Source: Tubiluchus corallicola
Taxonomy: Eukaryota; Priapulida; Priapulimorpha; Priapulimorphida; Tubiluchidae
Assembly: GCA_030141605.1 (NCBI GenBank)
Contig: JAQGDQ010000779.1
Coordinates: forward strand, 1 to 35,871
DNA: 35,871 nt
Direction of reading: 5' to 3'
Both the position numbers and the translations under genes were made by a program. The notes below the pieces were generated by a model that saw only the letters and a list, made by a program, of their open reading frames with translations, had not been told where the DNA came from and made no database searches. Positions 27,484 to 35,841 of the stretch are shown piece by piece (the stretch's first letter is position 1; each line of letters begins with the position of its first letter).

Positions 27484-28308
27484 CTAAACTCCACTAAACG
27501 AACTAAACCCTCCGTCCACAGGAATAATTACCCCTGTAATAAAGCTGGCGGCAGGAGAACACAAAAACTGCACAACACCATTCAACTCCGATATATCACC
27601 AAACCTTCCCATCGGAGTCTTTGCAATCACCCTCTCACTCCGATCAGTAAGACTGCCATCAGGATTAAGCAACACAGCACGATTCTGATCCCCAATAAAA
27701 AAACCAGGGGCAACAGCATTTACCCTCACCTTGTCTCCATACTTACGAGACATCTCTGCAGCCATCCATTTAGTAAAAATATCTACCCCACTCTTCGCCA
27801 CCGAATACCCCGGAACGCGTGTTATCGCCGAATAACTTGCCATAGAAGATATATTCACTACACTCCCCTCACCACGATTGGCCATCTCCTGCCCAAGCAC
27901 AAGCGTTGGAATAACAGTTCCATCCATATTCAGCTCTGTCACCCTCTTAAACTCCTCTATTTTCATATCAAAAACCGACTGGTCTACACCTAGGGTCCCT
28001 CCGGGAGTATTACCCCCTGCAGCATTAACCAATATATCAATCCTGCCATACACCTTCAGCACCTCCTTAACAGCGGATCTAAGCTCCGCTTCATCAAGTA
28101 CGCTCGCTACAATACCCATACACACACCCCCGCTGCCACGTATCTTCTTAACCTGCTCCTCCACCAAACTCTCGCGAATATCCAGTATGACAACACTAAC
28201 CCCGGCATTGGAAAAACCCATCGCCATATTACTCCCCAAAACACCTGCCCCTCCGGTTACTACAGCAACCTTCCCACTCAACTCAAACAATCCGTTACCA
28301 CTCCCCAT
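27484..28308 (-). CDS. SDR-family D-mannonate oxidoreductase (fructuronate reductase)
   Basis: Short-chain dehydrogenase predicted to reduce fructuronate to mannonate, the step before UxuA. Rossmann motif TGGAGVLG (18-25), NAAGG (95-99), catalytic region with S154/S155, Y168 and K172 (YSVAK). The sequence GGNTPGG and the segment VAPGFFIGDQNRAVL are those of the SDR group found beside uxuA in Bacteroidota and Firmicutes, which replaces the unrelated E. coli-type UxuB. It has 274 residues. It lies 49 bases after the M3 peptidase gene in the same direction. Confidence 0.88.
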   Translation of the reverse strand: MGSGNGLFELSGKVAVVTGGAGVLGSNMAMGFSNAGVSVVILDIRESLVEEQVKKIRGSGGVCMGIVASVLDEAELRSAVKEVLKVYGRIDILVNAAGGNTPGGTLGVDQSVFDMKIEEFKRVTELNMDGTVIPTLVLGQEMANRGEGSVVNISSMASYSAITRVPGYSVAKSGVDIFTKWMAAEMSRKYGDKVRVNAVAPGFFIGDQNRAVLLNPDGSLTDRSERVIAKTPMGRFGDISELNGVVQFLCSPAASFITGVIIPVDGGFSSFSGV

Positions 28309-28357
28309 TTCTCTAATAATATATCATAAACTAACTCCTATCCAGAACTCAAAAACC

Positions 28358-30466
28358 CTACTTCAATCCGCTTCGTATAAGCAACGCTTCAACATCAGGC
28401 TCATGCCCGCGAAAAGCCACATACAACTCCATAGGATCCTTTGTACCACCCTTCTCCAAAATATTTTTGCGGAATGATGTTGCAGTCTCCTTATTAAAAA
28501 TTCCACTCTCTTTAAACATAGCAAAAGCATCGGCATCCAACACCTCTGCCCATTTATAACTATAATACCCAGCAGAATATCCACCCGCAAATATGTGTGA
28601 AAATGCAGTACTGAGGCAACTACCATCAACCTTGGGGAATAGCTCAGTAGAGCTTATTGCCTCCTGCTCAAACTCCACAACACCAACATTAACAGGCTCC
28701 GTAATGGTGTGCCAGGCCATATCGTTCATCCCAAAACTAAGCTGCCTCTCACTCAAATAACCAGCCTGAAAATTCTTGGCCTCAATCAGCTTACTAACTA
28801 ACTCTGCTGGTATCTTATCCCCAGTCTCATAATGAACTGCAAACAAATCAAGCCACTCCTTCTCAGTAGCCCAGTTTTCCATTATATGGGAAGGAAGCTC
28901 TACAAAATCCCAATACACACTAGTACCAGACATACTTTTGTAAATAGTATTTGCAAACATACCATGTAGTGCATGACCAAACTCATGCAAAAAAGTATTA
29001 ACCTCATAAAAAGTAAGAAGCGATGGCCTCGTCTCTGTAGGCTTAGTGAAATTACAAACCACTGTTACCACCGGACGAACCATATCCCCCCCTACATTAC
29101 TCTGCTTACGATAATTGCTCATCCAGGCCCCGGAACGTTTACCCTCCCTAGGAAAAAAATCCATATACAGCACAGATAAAAACACACCATCTTTGTCATA
29201 CACCTCAAATGCGCTTACATCCTTATGATAGACAGGAATAGCCTTATTCTCCTTAAAACTTATACCATAAAGTCGCTCCGCCAACATAAAAATACCATCA
29301 CGTACTCTCTCCAACTGAAAATAAGGCTTAACATCCTCCTCCTTAAAACCAAACTTTTCCGCTTTAAACTTCTCGGAATAATAGCTCCAGTCCCAACGCT
29401 CCAAATCACCCTTCAACCCTTGCTTAACCGCATAATCCCTTATCGTCTCGTAATCCCTCTTTGCAAAAGGATTTGATGCATTATGTAGCTCTTGTATAAA
29501 ACTATTAACTCGCTCAGGTGTCTTGGCCATTCTCTCATCCAGAACATATTGCGCGTGATTCTCAAACCCCAGCAACTTAGCCCGATCCAAACGCAACTTC
29601 GCTATCTTCTTAACTATCTCTTCATTATTATTGCTATTATCATTATACGCTCGTGAAGAATATGCCCTGTAAAGCTCCTCTCGTCTCTCACGACTATCTG
29701 CAAACTTTAGATAAGGGATAAAACTGGGATGCTGAAGACTGAACATCCACCCATCCTTGTCTTTTGACTTTGCAAGCTGTTCTGCTGCTTCCCTCACTCC
29801 GGCAGGCAAGCCCTCTATCTCTCTCTCATCAGTTATGTGCATAACAAAGGCATTCGTCTCTGCCAAAACATTCTCGCTAAACTGCACTGACAGATTTGAA
29901 AGCTCCGTCATTATCTCTGCATACTGCTCCTTTGCACTCCCTACCAGCATTGCACCTCTCCGTATAAAACCTTTATACTGATTATCAAGAAGCATCTTCT
30001 GCTCAGATGTCAACTTAAGATTACTACTATTATCATAAACCGTTTTTACTCTCTCAAACAGCTTGTCATTCAAGGAAACATAATTATTAAACTCCGTTAA
30101 CAATGGAGTAGCCTCTCTCACAACTGCCTGCAACTCTTCAGATGTCTCAGACGAATTTAAATTATACATAACGCTCACCACCTTGTCAAGCCTTTCACCA
30201 AACATATCCAATGCCACAATAGTGTTATCAAAACAGGGCTCCTCCCTACTATCTACTATAGCATCAATCTCTGCCCTGGCCTCTTTCAGAACAGCATTAA
30301 TAGCAGGAATATAGTGCTCTATCTTTATCTGCTCAAATGGAGGTGTCTGATGCAATGTCTCCCAATCTGAAAGGAGAGGATTTATACCCTTCCGGGTTGT
30401 CTCAGTATTACAAGCTGTCATATTAATTAAAATTATTAATCCAATAATTGATAACTTACATTTCAT
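28358..30466 (-). CDS. M3-family zinc oligopeptidase lipoprotein (Dcp-like)
   Basis: Metallopeptidase of the M3 family (peptidyl-dipeptidase Dcp/oligopeptidase A type) that trims short peptides. Zinc site HEFGH (494-498) with the third ligand E523 in WDFVELPSHIMENW, exactly 25 residues later. A lipobox NMTAC (C19) suggests it is anchored in the cell envelope, unlike the cytoplasmic E. coli enzymes. The length of 702 residues is usual. It begins 12 bases after the flavin reductase stop codon and is followed by the uronate genes, so these four may form one transcript with no obvious functional link. Confidence 0.94.
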   Translation of the reverse strand: MKCKLSIIGLIILINMTACNTETTRKGINPLLSDWETLHQTPPFEQIKIEHYIPAINAVLKEARAEIDAIVDSREEPCFDNTIVALDMFGERLDKVVSVMYNLNSSETSEELQAVVREATPLLTEFNNYVSLNDKLFERVKTVYDNSSNLKLTSEQKMLLDNQYKGFIRRGAMLVGSAKEQYAEIMTELSNLSVQFSENVLAETNAFVMHITDEREIEGLPAGVREAAEQLAKSKDKDGWMFSLQHPSFIPYLKFADSRERREELYRAYSSRAYNDNSNNNEEIVKKIAKLRLDRAKLLGFENHAQYVLDERMAKTPERVNSFIQELHNASNPFAKRDYETIRDYAVKQGLKGDLERWDWSYYSEKFKAEKFGFKEEDVKPYFQLERVRDGIFMLAERLYGISFKENKAIPVYHKDVSAFEVYDKDGVFLSVLYMDFFPREGKRSGAWMSNYRKQSNVGGDMVRPVVTVVCNFTKPTETRPSLLTFYEVNTFLHEFGHALHGMFANTIYKSMSGTSVYWDFVELPSHIMENWATEKEWLDLFAVHYETGDKIPAELVSKLIEAKNFQAGYLSERQLSFGMNDMAWHTITEPVNVGVVEFEQEAISSTELFPKVDGSCLSTAFSHIFAGGYSAGYYSYKWAEVLDADAFAMFKESGIFNKETATSFRKNILEKGGTKDPMELYVAFRGHEPDVEALLIRSGLK

Positions 30467-30478
30467 GTCTAGTCCATT

Positions 30479-31081
30479 TTAAGTTTTTTTTCTCTTATCT
30501 AACTTCACTTTTGTGCTCTTCTTCATCACACTCCAGCCAAACTTGCCAATATGCTCGCCTAAATAATAATAATTTCCGTGCAGGTACGCTATAGGCTTCG
30601 ATCGTTCAAGGCAAAAGGCGCCGGTAGATGGATCTATATAGCTAGTATCGGCAATAACATTTACAACATCGGCTACAAACATATCGTGACTACCGTACGG
30701 AATAACATCTTTTACCCTGCACTCTATACTTACAGGAGACTCTGCTACAATTGGACACTTAACAACCGATGCAGCACCCGGTGTCAACCCGGTCTTCTTA
30801 AACTTATCATAATCCCTGCCGGACTTTACTCCACACCAATCAGCAGCGCGAGCCAACTCTAACGTAGTAAGATTAATAACAAACTCCTTAGTGCGCTTTA
30901 TTATATCGTATGAAAACCTTTCAGGCCTGACAGAAATATAGCACACAGGCGGATTTGTACATATAGTCCCTGTCCATGATATTGTTAGCAAATTGTGTTC
31001 CTCCGGTAAATGCCCGCAACTTACCAGCACAGCAGGCAAAGGATAAAGCATATTTCCAGGCTTCCAGTTTACTTTTCCCAT
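30479..31081 (-). CDS. Flavin reductase-like FMN-binding protein
   Basis: Split-barrel flavin reductase domain protein, likely an FMN-binding NAD(P)H:flavin oxidoreductase or ferredoxin-linked flavoprotein. The family opening NWKPGNMLYPLPAVLVSCG, then TISWTGTICTNPPVCYISVRPERFSY and FVINLTT are seen. The ATG at 31081 gives 200 residues; the upstream TTG at 31087 adds only two. It is the first gene of a minus-strand run with the M3 peptidase. The physiological partner is unknown. Confidence 0.9.
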   Translation of the reverse strand: MGKVNWKPGNMLYPLPAVLVSCGHLPEEHNLLTISWTGTICTNPPVCYISVRPERFSYDIIKRTKEFVINLTTLELARAADWCGVKSGRDYDKFKKTGLTPGAASVVKCPIVAESPVSIECRVKDVIPYGSHDMFVADVVNVIADTSYIDPSTGAFCLERSKPIAYLHGNYYYLGEHIGKFGWSVMKKSTKVKLDKRKKT

Positions 31082-31166
31082 ACACAAACTATTAACTTCT
31101 TTACATTACTTATGCTAGCTTCTCCTTAGCCCCTGCCCAAAAACCAAGCCTCACATCAACCTCACA

Positions 31167-31174
31167 CAAAAATA
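31167..31174 (-). promoter_or_regulatory. Possible promoter -7 box of the flavin reductase operon
   Basis: Read leftward, TATTTTTG (complement of 31167-31174) matches TAnnTTTG, about 85 bases before the ATG at 31081. No good TTTG lies at the normal -33 distance. Motif match only. Confidence 0.35.
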
Positions 31175-31275
31175 CAATTAATTACCACACATTTAAAAAC
31201 AAGTTAATCAATTTGTCCTGCGCCTACTACACACCAACACACCTCCCCGGTATGATAAAAACTAGCTAACTCTTT

Positions 31276-31414
31276 AAACCATCTACAGTGCAAAACACTT
31301 TACTCCGGTTGAAGAAAAACTAGATAAAAAATCGCTGCTTACTAACGTAAATAGTCGTCCCTTAATAATCAATTTTTGTTGAGAAAAATTTACTATCTGT
31401 ATACTTTTGACCTG
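31276..31414 (+). repeat. Dispersed intergenic repeat, copy E
   Basis: Strongly diverged copy: GCAAAACACTTTACTCCGGTTGAAGAAAAACTAGATAAAAAATCGCTGC is parallel to copy A, with a short insertion before TTTTTGTTGAGAAAAATTTACTA and an end in TTTTGACCTGG. By-eye alignment. Confidence 0.45.
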
Positions 31415-31860
31415 GCGTACAATAAAGCCCTCTGGAGGATTAAAAGAAATGTACAATTCGTATTGACGACTACACAACTATTTTTGAAGTAGTGTCATCG
31501 ATACAAAAAAGCCAAAAAATTAAGCTTGTAAATACTTTTGATGAAAAACTACGCTGACGGCTTCGCTATCTTTCCCAAAAACTCGCCTTTTGATAAAAGG
31601 CTAAAACAGAGAAAAGGTTTTTTTAGCTCCGCCTTTCGCTGCATTTCTATCAAAATCCGTTAAGGGCAGCTTTCTCCGTTTCGCAGAATTTGTAAGGCTC
31701 ATCCGGTTTTGACTTAACGATCTCCCTATCATAACCTGCAAGATTTTACACGGAAGTTACAATAACCCTTGCAACTCAAATTACTATACTATAACTCGTT
31801 AGGCTTTAAATCTTACACCACTAATATCAAACAAATTAAGCTTAATTTAAGGAGCTACTA

Positions 31861-31919
31861 AACAAGGATCTTAACTAAAATATTAATAAATAGAAAGATG
31901 AACCTTGTAAAAATCCCTC
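31861..31919 (+). repeat. Dispersed intergenic repeat, copy F (right half only)
   Basis: Matches the right half of copy B: ACAAGGATCTTAACTAAAATATTAATAAATAGAAAGATG, then AACCTTGTAAAAATCCCTC beside GAGCTTTGTAAAGATCCC. The left half is missing or too diverged to see. Confidence 0.45.
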
Positions 31920-32019
31920 TTCCAAAAGACAGGCTTTACAAAGCGAAATACTTCAGCCCTGTATAATTAGGATTGCAGAAATAACATAGCATACAGCCAA
32001 ACTGAAACTCAGTACTGGG

Positions 32020-33966
32020 CTAGTGCCGGGAAGAATGCTGTTTAAACTGCTCAATACCCACATCGAGAAACTCTTCAAAATCGCTCACATCCAAACTGAA
32101 CCCGCGAGGAGTAGTCAATAACTTGCCGTCAGCATCCATCAACACAAAAAATGGCTGTGTATTGGACTTAAAACGTGACACCTGATAATCTGCGTTCTTT
32201 TTCCCTATGCTATCTTTCACCTTACCATCAAAAGATGAAGTCACCCACTCACTTTCCGGTAACTTTGTCCTATCATCAACATAGAGGGCAATAACCACAA
32301 AATTATCTCTCAGCTTTTTCAATATAGCAGGCTCAGACAAAACACGCCCCTCCATCACTTTGCAATTGGTGCATGCGTGCCCCTTAAACTCAACAAAAAC
32401 CGGCATATTAGCCTCCTTTGCACAAGACATGCCCTGCTCTAAGTCAAAATAGCCTTTCAGACCATCAGGCAAACTAAACTTATCTGCATACTTGGGAGCC
32501 TCACACACCTCCATCAAACCCGGCTGTAAAACAGATACCGACGTATTGTCAAAACCGGCCTCACCCCTTGCCACTCCGGAGATACTCCATGAACGCTCAG
32601 AAGGAAGATACCCCGAAAGGCTCTTTAACGGAGCACCAAATAGGCCGGGAATAAGATAGACAGCAAATGAAAATGATGTAACGGCAAGAAAAAATCTTAA
32701 AATAGTAACACGATCAGTTTCACTATCATGGGGGAATCTTATCTTACCCAATAGGTATACTCCCATCAAAACAGAAAGTACTATCCAGACCGATAAAAAA
32801 ACCTCCCGCTTTATACCCCAACCCAGTATTGCATTAGGCACTAACAAATACTTACTGCCTATCATCAAAATAAGAAATGCAAGAATAACTTTAACAGAGT
32901 TAAGCCACCCTCCCGACTTTGGCAACTTATTCAACCATGAAGGAAACAGTGCCAATATGGTAAAAACTATAGCAAAAGCAGATGAAAAACCAAACATCCC
33001 AACCATCGGCTTCAAAAACACTCCAGTAGCAGCCTCAACAAGAATACTACCTACAAATGGAGCTGTGCATGAAAACGAAACCAAAACAAGAGTCAGAGCC
33101 ATAAAAAATGCCCCCATAAAACCTCCCTTATCCGCCTGCCTATCCGTTTTACTCGTTAGACCAGAGGGCAAAACTATCTCAAACGCTCCAAAAAATGAAA
33201 GTGCAAAAACAAAAAACAGCAAAAAGAAAATAAGATTTGATACCCAGTGGTTACTTACATCTCTTATTACATCAGCACCAAACACTGCCGAAACCAGCAC
33301 ACCTATAAAAGTATATATTAGAATAATAAAAGTTCCAAAAGAAAATGCCTGTATCTTTGCCGAAGTCCTGCTTTTACCAGAATTCATAAAGAACGATACT
33401 GTCATTGGAATCATAGGGTACACACATGGGGTCAGTATCGCTGCTAGCCCCGCAAGCAACGACAATATAAAAAATAAGAACAACCCTTCCCCCTTAAAAG
33501 AAGAAACTTCATCGCCAGCTTCAAACAAAAAATCCACCTCAGAAGGTGGCATACACGTCTCATCGTTGCAAGACATAAACTCAACATATCCCTTGATAGA
33601 TATCGGCCCTGCTGTTTTTAACCTTATTCTCTGTAAAAACTTTGCTTTATTACTGTACCACCCAAGCTCCATATTAAACGAAGGATCAATCTGGTATGAA
33701 GGCTCAGATAGAGGTTTCATACCCCCCAAAAGCTCATAGCTATCCAGTGGCTCAAAATGAAAAGTAGTCTTAATAGGCCCTCCTTCCGGCAAGTCAGTAG
33801 AATATAGGTGCCACCCCTTATCTATTGTAGCCTCAAAAAAAAGCTCTAAAACATCATCATCAGTACCGGGACTCTGTGAAAACGACCACTTAATAGGCTC
33901 AACTATTTGTGAGGACAACGACAAATAGGAAAAAAAAACAATAGCCGTAACAATAAAGCTTCTCAT
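32020..33966 (-). CDS. dsbD: DsbD-like thiol:disulfide interchange protein
   Basis: Inner-membrane protein that carries reducing equivalents from cytoplasmic thioredoxin to the periplasm. It has a signal peptide, an N-terminal periplasmic DsbD-alpha-like domain with C133 and C138, a central multi-helix membrane domain with paired cysteines C181 (LTPCVYPMIPMTV) and C300 (SFSCTAPFVG), and a C-terminal thioredoxin domain with CTNC (C532, C535) in EFKGHACTNCKVME. The ATG at 33966 gives 648 residues; a TTG five codons upstream is less likely. It lies 66 bases after the RNase G frame in the same direction. Confidence 0.94.
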   Translation of the reverse strand: MRSFIVTAIVFFSYLSLSSQIVEPIKWSFSQSPGTDDDVLELFFEATIDKGWHLYSTDLPEGGPIKTTFHFEPLDSYELLGGMKPLSEPSYQIDPSFNMELGWYSNKAKFLQRIRLKTAGPISIKGYVEFMSCNDETCMPPSEVDFLFEAGDEVSSFKGEGLFLFFILSLLAGLAAILTPCVYPMIPMTVSFFMNSGKSRTSAKIQAFSFGTFIILIYTFIGVLVSAVFGADVIRDVSNHWVSNLIFFLLFFVFALSFFGAFEIVLPSGLTSKTDRQADKGGFMGAFFMALTLVLVSFSCTAPFVGSILVEAATGVFLKPMVGMFGFSSAFAIVFTILALFPSWLNKLPKSGGWLNSVKVILAFLILMIGSKYLLVPNAILGWGIKREVFLSVWIVLSVLMGVYLLGKIRFPHDSETDRVTILRFFLAVTSFSFAVYLIPGLFGAPLKSLSGYLPSERSWSISGVARGEAGFDNTSVSVLQPGLMEVCEAPKYADKFSLPDGLKGYFDLEQGMSCAKEANMPVFVEFKGHACTNCKVMEGRVLSEPAILKKLRDNFVVIALYVDDRTKLPESEWVTSSFDGKVKDSIGKKNADYQVSRFKSNTQPFFVLMDADGKLLTTPRGFSLDVSDFEEFLDVGIEQFKQHSSRH

Positions 33967-34032
33967 AATTATAACTACCAATATTTAAACAATAAAAAAA
34001 ATCGGCTTGGCACACCACAGATAAACTATGCC

Positions 34033-35226
34033 TTAAAAAACCACCTCCTCCATATTATGATCAAAATACTTTGAATCAAGGAGGCCTAAAGAGGCTGCAC
34101 TCTCAACCTTAATCCTTTTCTTATATTTCAACATCCACTTTAGCCTGACAGAAGGAAACCCTTTCGTTATAAAAGCTGCAACATAGGGGTGCAACCTTAT
34201 TATCAGCGCTTTCTTATCAAAATCGTTAAAAGCGCACTTCACTTTCTGCTCCATCTCATCCACAAACAATACTGTCGGAGCTACCTTACCAGTTCCCTTG
34301 CAGGCAGGACAAGACTCAGCAGTCTCAATATTCATTTCAGGCCTAACCCGCTGCCTCGTGATCTGCATCAAACAAAACTTGCTCAAAGGCAAAATATTAT
34401 GCTTCGTTCGGTCTGCACTCATCGCCTCTTTCATCTTCTCAAAAACCTTACGCCGGTTTTCACTCTTGTGCATGTCAATAAAATCGACAACAATAATTCC
34501 GCCCATATCTCTAAGCCGCAACTGCCTTGCTATCTCCTCGGCAGCAGCCTGGTTAACCTCAACAGCATTGGACTCCTGATCGTTAGCCTTAGAGCGATTA
34601 CCACTATTCACATCAATAACATGAAAAGCTTCGGTATGCTCAATAATAAGGTAAGCTCCGTTTCTAAAAGACACCGTTTTACCAAAAGATGCCTTTATCT
34701 GTTTATCTACACCAAAATGCTCAAAAATAGAAGCCCTGCCATCATAATTTTTGACAATTTTATTTTTGTCAGGGTCAATCGTACTCAAATAGTCCTTAAT
34801 CTCTACTGCAACATTCACATCATTGACATAAATATTATTAAAATCAGGACTATATAAGTCTCTAAGTAACGCTGTAGTTCTATCAAGCTCGCCCAGAACC
34901 AAAGAAGGAATATTCCTACTCATCAACTTGGCCGCTGCACCTTCAAACTTCGTAACCAACCGCTTCAACTCCTGATCCAACTCTGCAACACGCTTCCCCA
35001 CTGAGGCAGTACGCACTATAACCCCATACTTCTTGGGGCGAATACTCTCTACCAAACTCTTTAACCTGCTTTTCTCATCGCCAGGCTGAATCTTTTGCGA
35101 AACAGAAACCTTGTCTCCAAAAGGCATTAATACCATATTGCGACCTGCAACAGATATTTCAGAAGTAAGCCGAGGGCCTTTAGTCGAAATCGGTTCCTTT
35201 GCAACCTGCACTAAGATAAGGCTCAA
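34033..35226 (-). CDS. rng: RNase G/E family ribonuclease, 5'-truncated (S1 domain missing)
   Basis: Catalytic part of an Rne/Rng endoribonuclease. The 5'-sensor and RNase H regions are intact: GPRLTSEISVAGRNMVLMP, VIDVNSGNRS (D205) and GGIIVVDFIDM (D248), as is the zinc-link CPACKGTGK (C306, C309). A full Bacteroidota RNase G has about 120 more N-terminal residues including the S1 RNA-binding domain. Here homology begins at about ILVQVAKEP. The frame upstream reads unrelated sequence and hits a stop (complement of 35293-35295), and no other frame contains the S1 domain. The listed start is a TTG and probably not real. It is most likely a gene broken at about 35215-35222, by insertion or rearrangement. 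Confidence 0.85.
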   Translation of the reverse strand: MSLILVQVAKEPISTKGPRLTSEISVAGRNMVLMPFGDKVSVSQKIQPGDEKSRLKSLVESIRPKKYGVIVRTASVGKRVAELDQELKRLVTKFEGAAAKLMSRNIPSLVLGELDRTTALLRDLYSPDFNNIYVNDVNVAVEIKDYLSTIDPDKNKIVKNYDGRASIFEHFGVDKQIKASFGKTVSFRNGAYLIIEHTEAFHVIDVNSGNRSKANDQESNAVEVNQAAAEEIARQLRLRDMGGIIVVDFIDMHKSENRRKVFEKMKEAMSADRTKHNILPLSKFCLMQITRQRVRPEMNIETAESCPACKGTGKVAPTVLFVDEMEQKVKCAFNDFDKKALIIRLHPYVAAFITKGFPSVRLKWMLKYKKRIKVESAASLGLLDSKYFDHNMEEVVF

Positions 35227-35486
35227 AACAAAACGTACATATAAGCAAATAACAAAACAGCAGCAAAACCCACTGTTTATAAGGGATACAGCCTATATAT
35301 AAAAACAAGCCCAGCAAAACGAAATGTACATTTATGCTATTTTACCACTAATTTTTAAAGCAGATATGTAACAGAACCTACCTATATGCTAATATAAGCC
35401 ATACAAACAGCCTAATAAGCCTTAAAACATAGATATAACAGCAATATAGACACACGGTAACATGCAGGCAAAAAACAGCCTATACA

Positions 35487-35510
35487 GGGGGTAAAAAGCC
35501 CCCATTTTTT
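35487..35510 (+). terminator. Rho-independent terminator-like hairpin
   Basis: GGGGG (35487-35491), loop TAAAAAG, CCCCC (35499-35503), then A and six Ts (35505-35510). The five G-C pairs followed by a T run fit an intrinsic terminator for + strand transcription. No gene is visible just upstream. Confidence 0.55.
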
Positions 35511-35534
35511 ATGCAAAAAAACAGCCTGAAAAAT

Positions 35535-35570
35535 AGTTGGGGTTACAGTTGGGGTTACAGTTGGGGTTAC
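35535..35570 (+). repeat. Three perfect 12-base iterons (AGTTGGGGTTAC)
   Basis: AGTTGGGGTTAC is repeated three times without a mismatch (35535, 35547, 35559) and followed by a degenerate fourth, ATTTGAGGTAAA. Each unit is about one helical turn, so a protein bound to every copy would sit on one face of the DNA. Such arrays are typical of replication, recombinase-arm or repressor sites. Confidence 0.85.
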
Positions 35571-35588
35571 ATTTGAGGTAAAAAAATG

Positions 35589-35640
35589 GGCTTTAAACCA
35601 CTTGAAAACGACATAAAAACACTGTTTAAAGCCTTTTTTT
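35589..35640. terminator. Bidirectional terminator-like inverted repeat
   Basis: GGCTTTAAAC (35589-35598) and GTTTAAAGCC (35624-35633) are perfect 10-base arms, followed by seven Ts on the right and preceded by a run of As on the left, so both strands end in a U tract. The 25-base loop is longer than usual. Confidence 0.5.
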
Positions 35641-35709
35641 AGCCTTATAATTACTCAAAACGACACAAGGGAAAAGCTTTAAAAACTGTGTGTTAAATAT
35701 ATGCCTGTC

Positions 35710-35747
35710 TATTAGTGGCTTATGGTTTTTACCACAAGCCACTAATA
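35710..35747. repeat. Long hairpin: 12-base inverted repeat with inner stem
   Basis: TATTAGTGGCTT (35710-35721) pairs perfectly with AAGCCACTAATA (35736-35747). Inside, TGGT and ACCA (35723-35726, 35731-35734) form a second stem around TTTT. No T run follows, so it is more likely a protein-binding or recombination site than a terminator. Confidence 0.7.
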
Positions 35748-35810
35748 TATCAATGCACAATTCGTATCTTAGCGTTATATATAATTCCTGCGAGTTTGTG
35801 ATTATTATAA

Positions 35811-35841
35811 TTTGCATTTATAAAATTTTGATATATCTTTG
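35811..35841 (+). promoter_or_regulatory. Strong Bacteroidota-type promoter pointing out of the window
   Basis: TTTG at 35811-35814 and TATCTTTG at 35834-35841 match the -33 and -7 consensus (TTTG, TAnnTTTG) with a 19-base spacer. Transcription would start near 35848, so a + strand gene very likely begins just beyond 35871. Confidence 0.6.

Larger units (their letters stand above)
31175..32019. other. Long non-coding gap between the flavin reductase and dsbD genes
   Basis: There is no convincing gene in this gap. It contains dispersed repeat copies E and F and, between them (about 31500-31780), a less AT-rich stretch with stops in every frame that includes inverted CGTTAAG/CTTAACG words near 31658 and 31712. 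The stretch between the two copies may be remnant mobile or gene DNA. No tRNA or known RNA was recognised. Confidence 0.5.

Noticed and set aside
27409-28477. Plus-strand frames of 194 and 199 codons
   Set aside because: They lie opposite uxuA and the SDR gene, are threonine/isoleucine/serine-rich and show no domain; antisense shadows.
31283-31477. 64-residue minus-strand frame in the gap before dsbD
   Set aside because: It runs across repeat copy E, has no promoter or family likeness, and its composition is like the non-coding surroundings.
32957-33739. 260-codon plus-strand frame opposite dsbD
   Set aside because: Long open antisense frame caused by the codon bias of a membrane protein gene; no domain seen.
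35626-35817. 63-residue minus-strand frame at the right edge
   Set aside because: It spans the long hairpin and has no coding signature.
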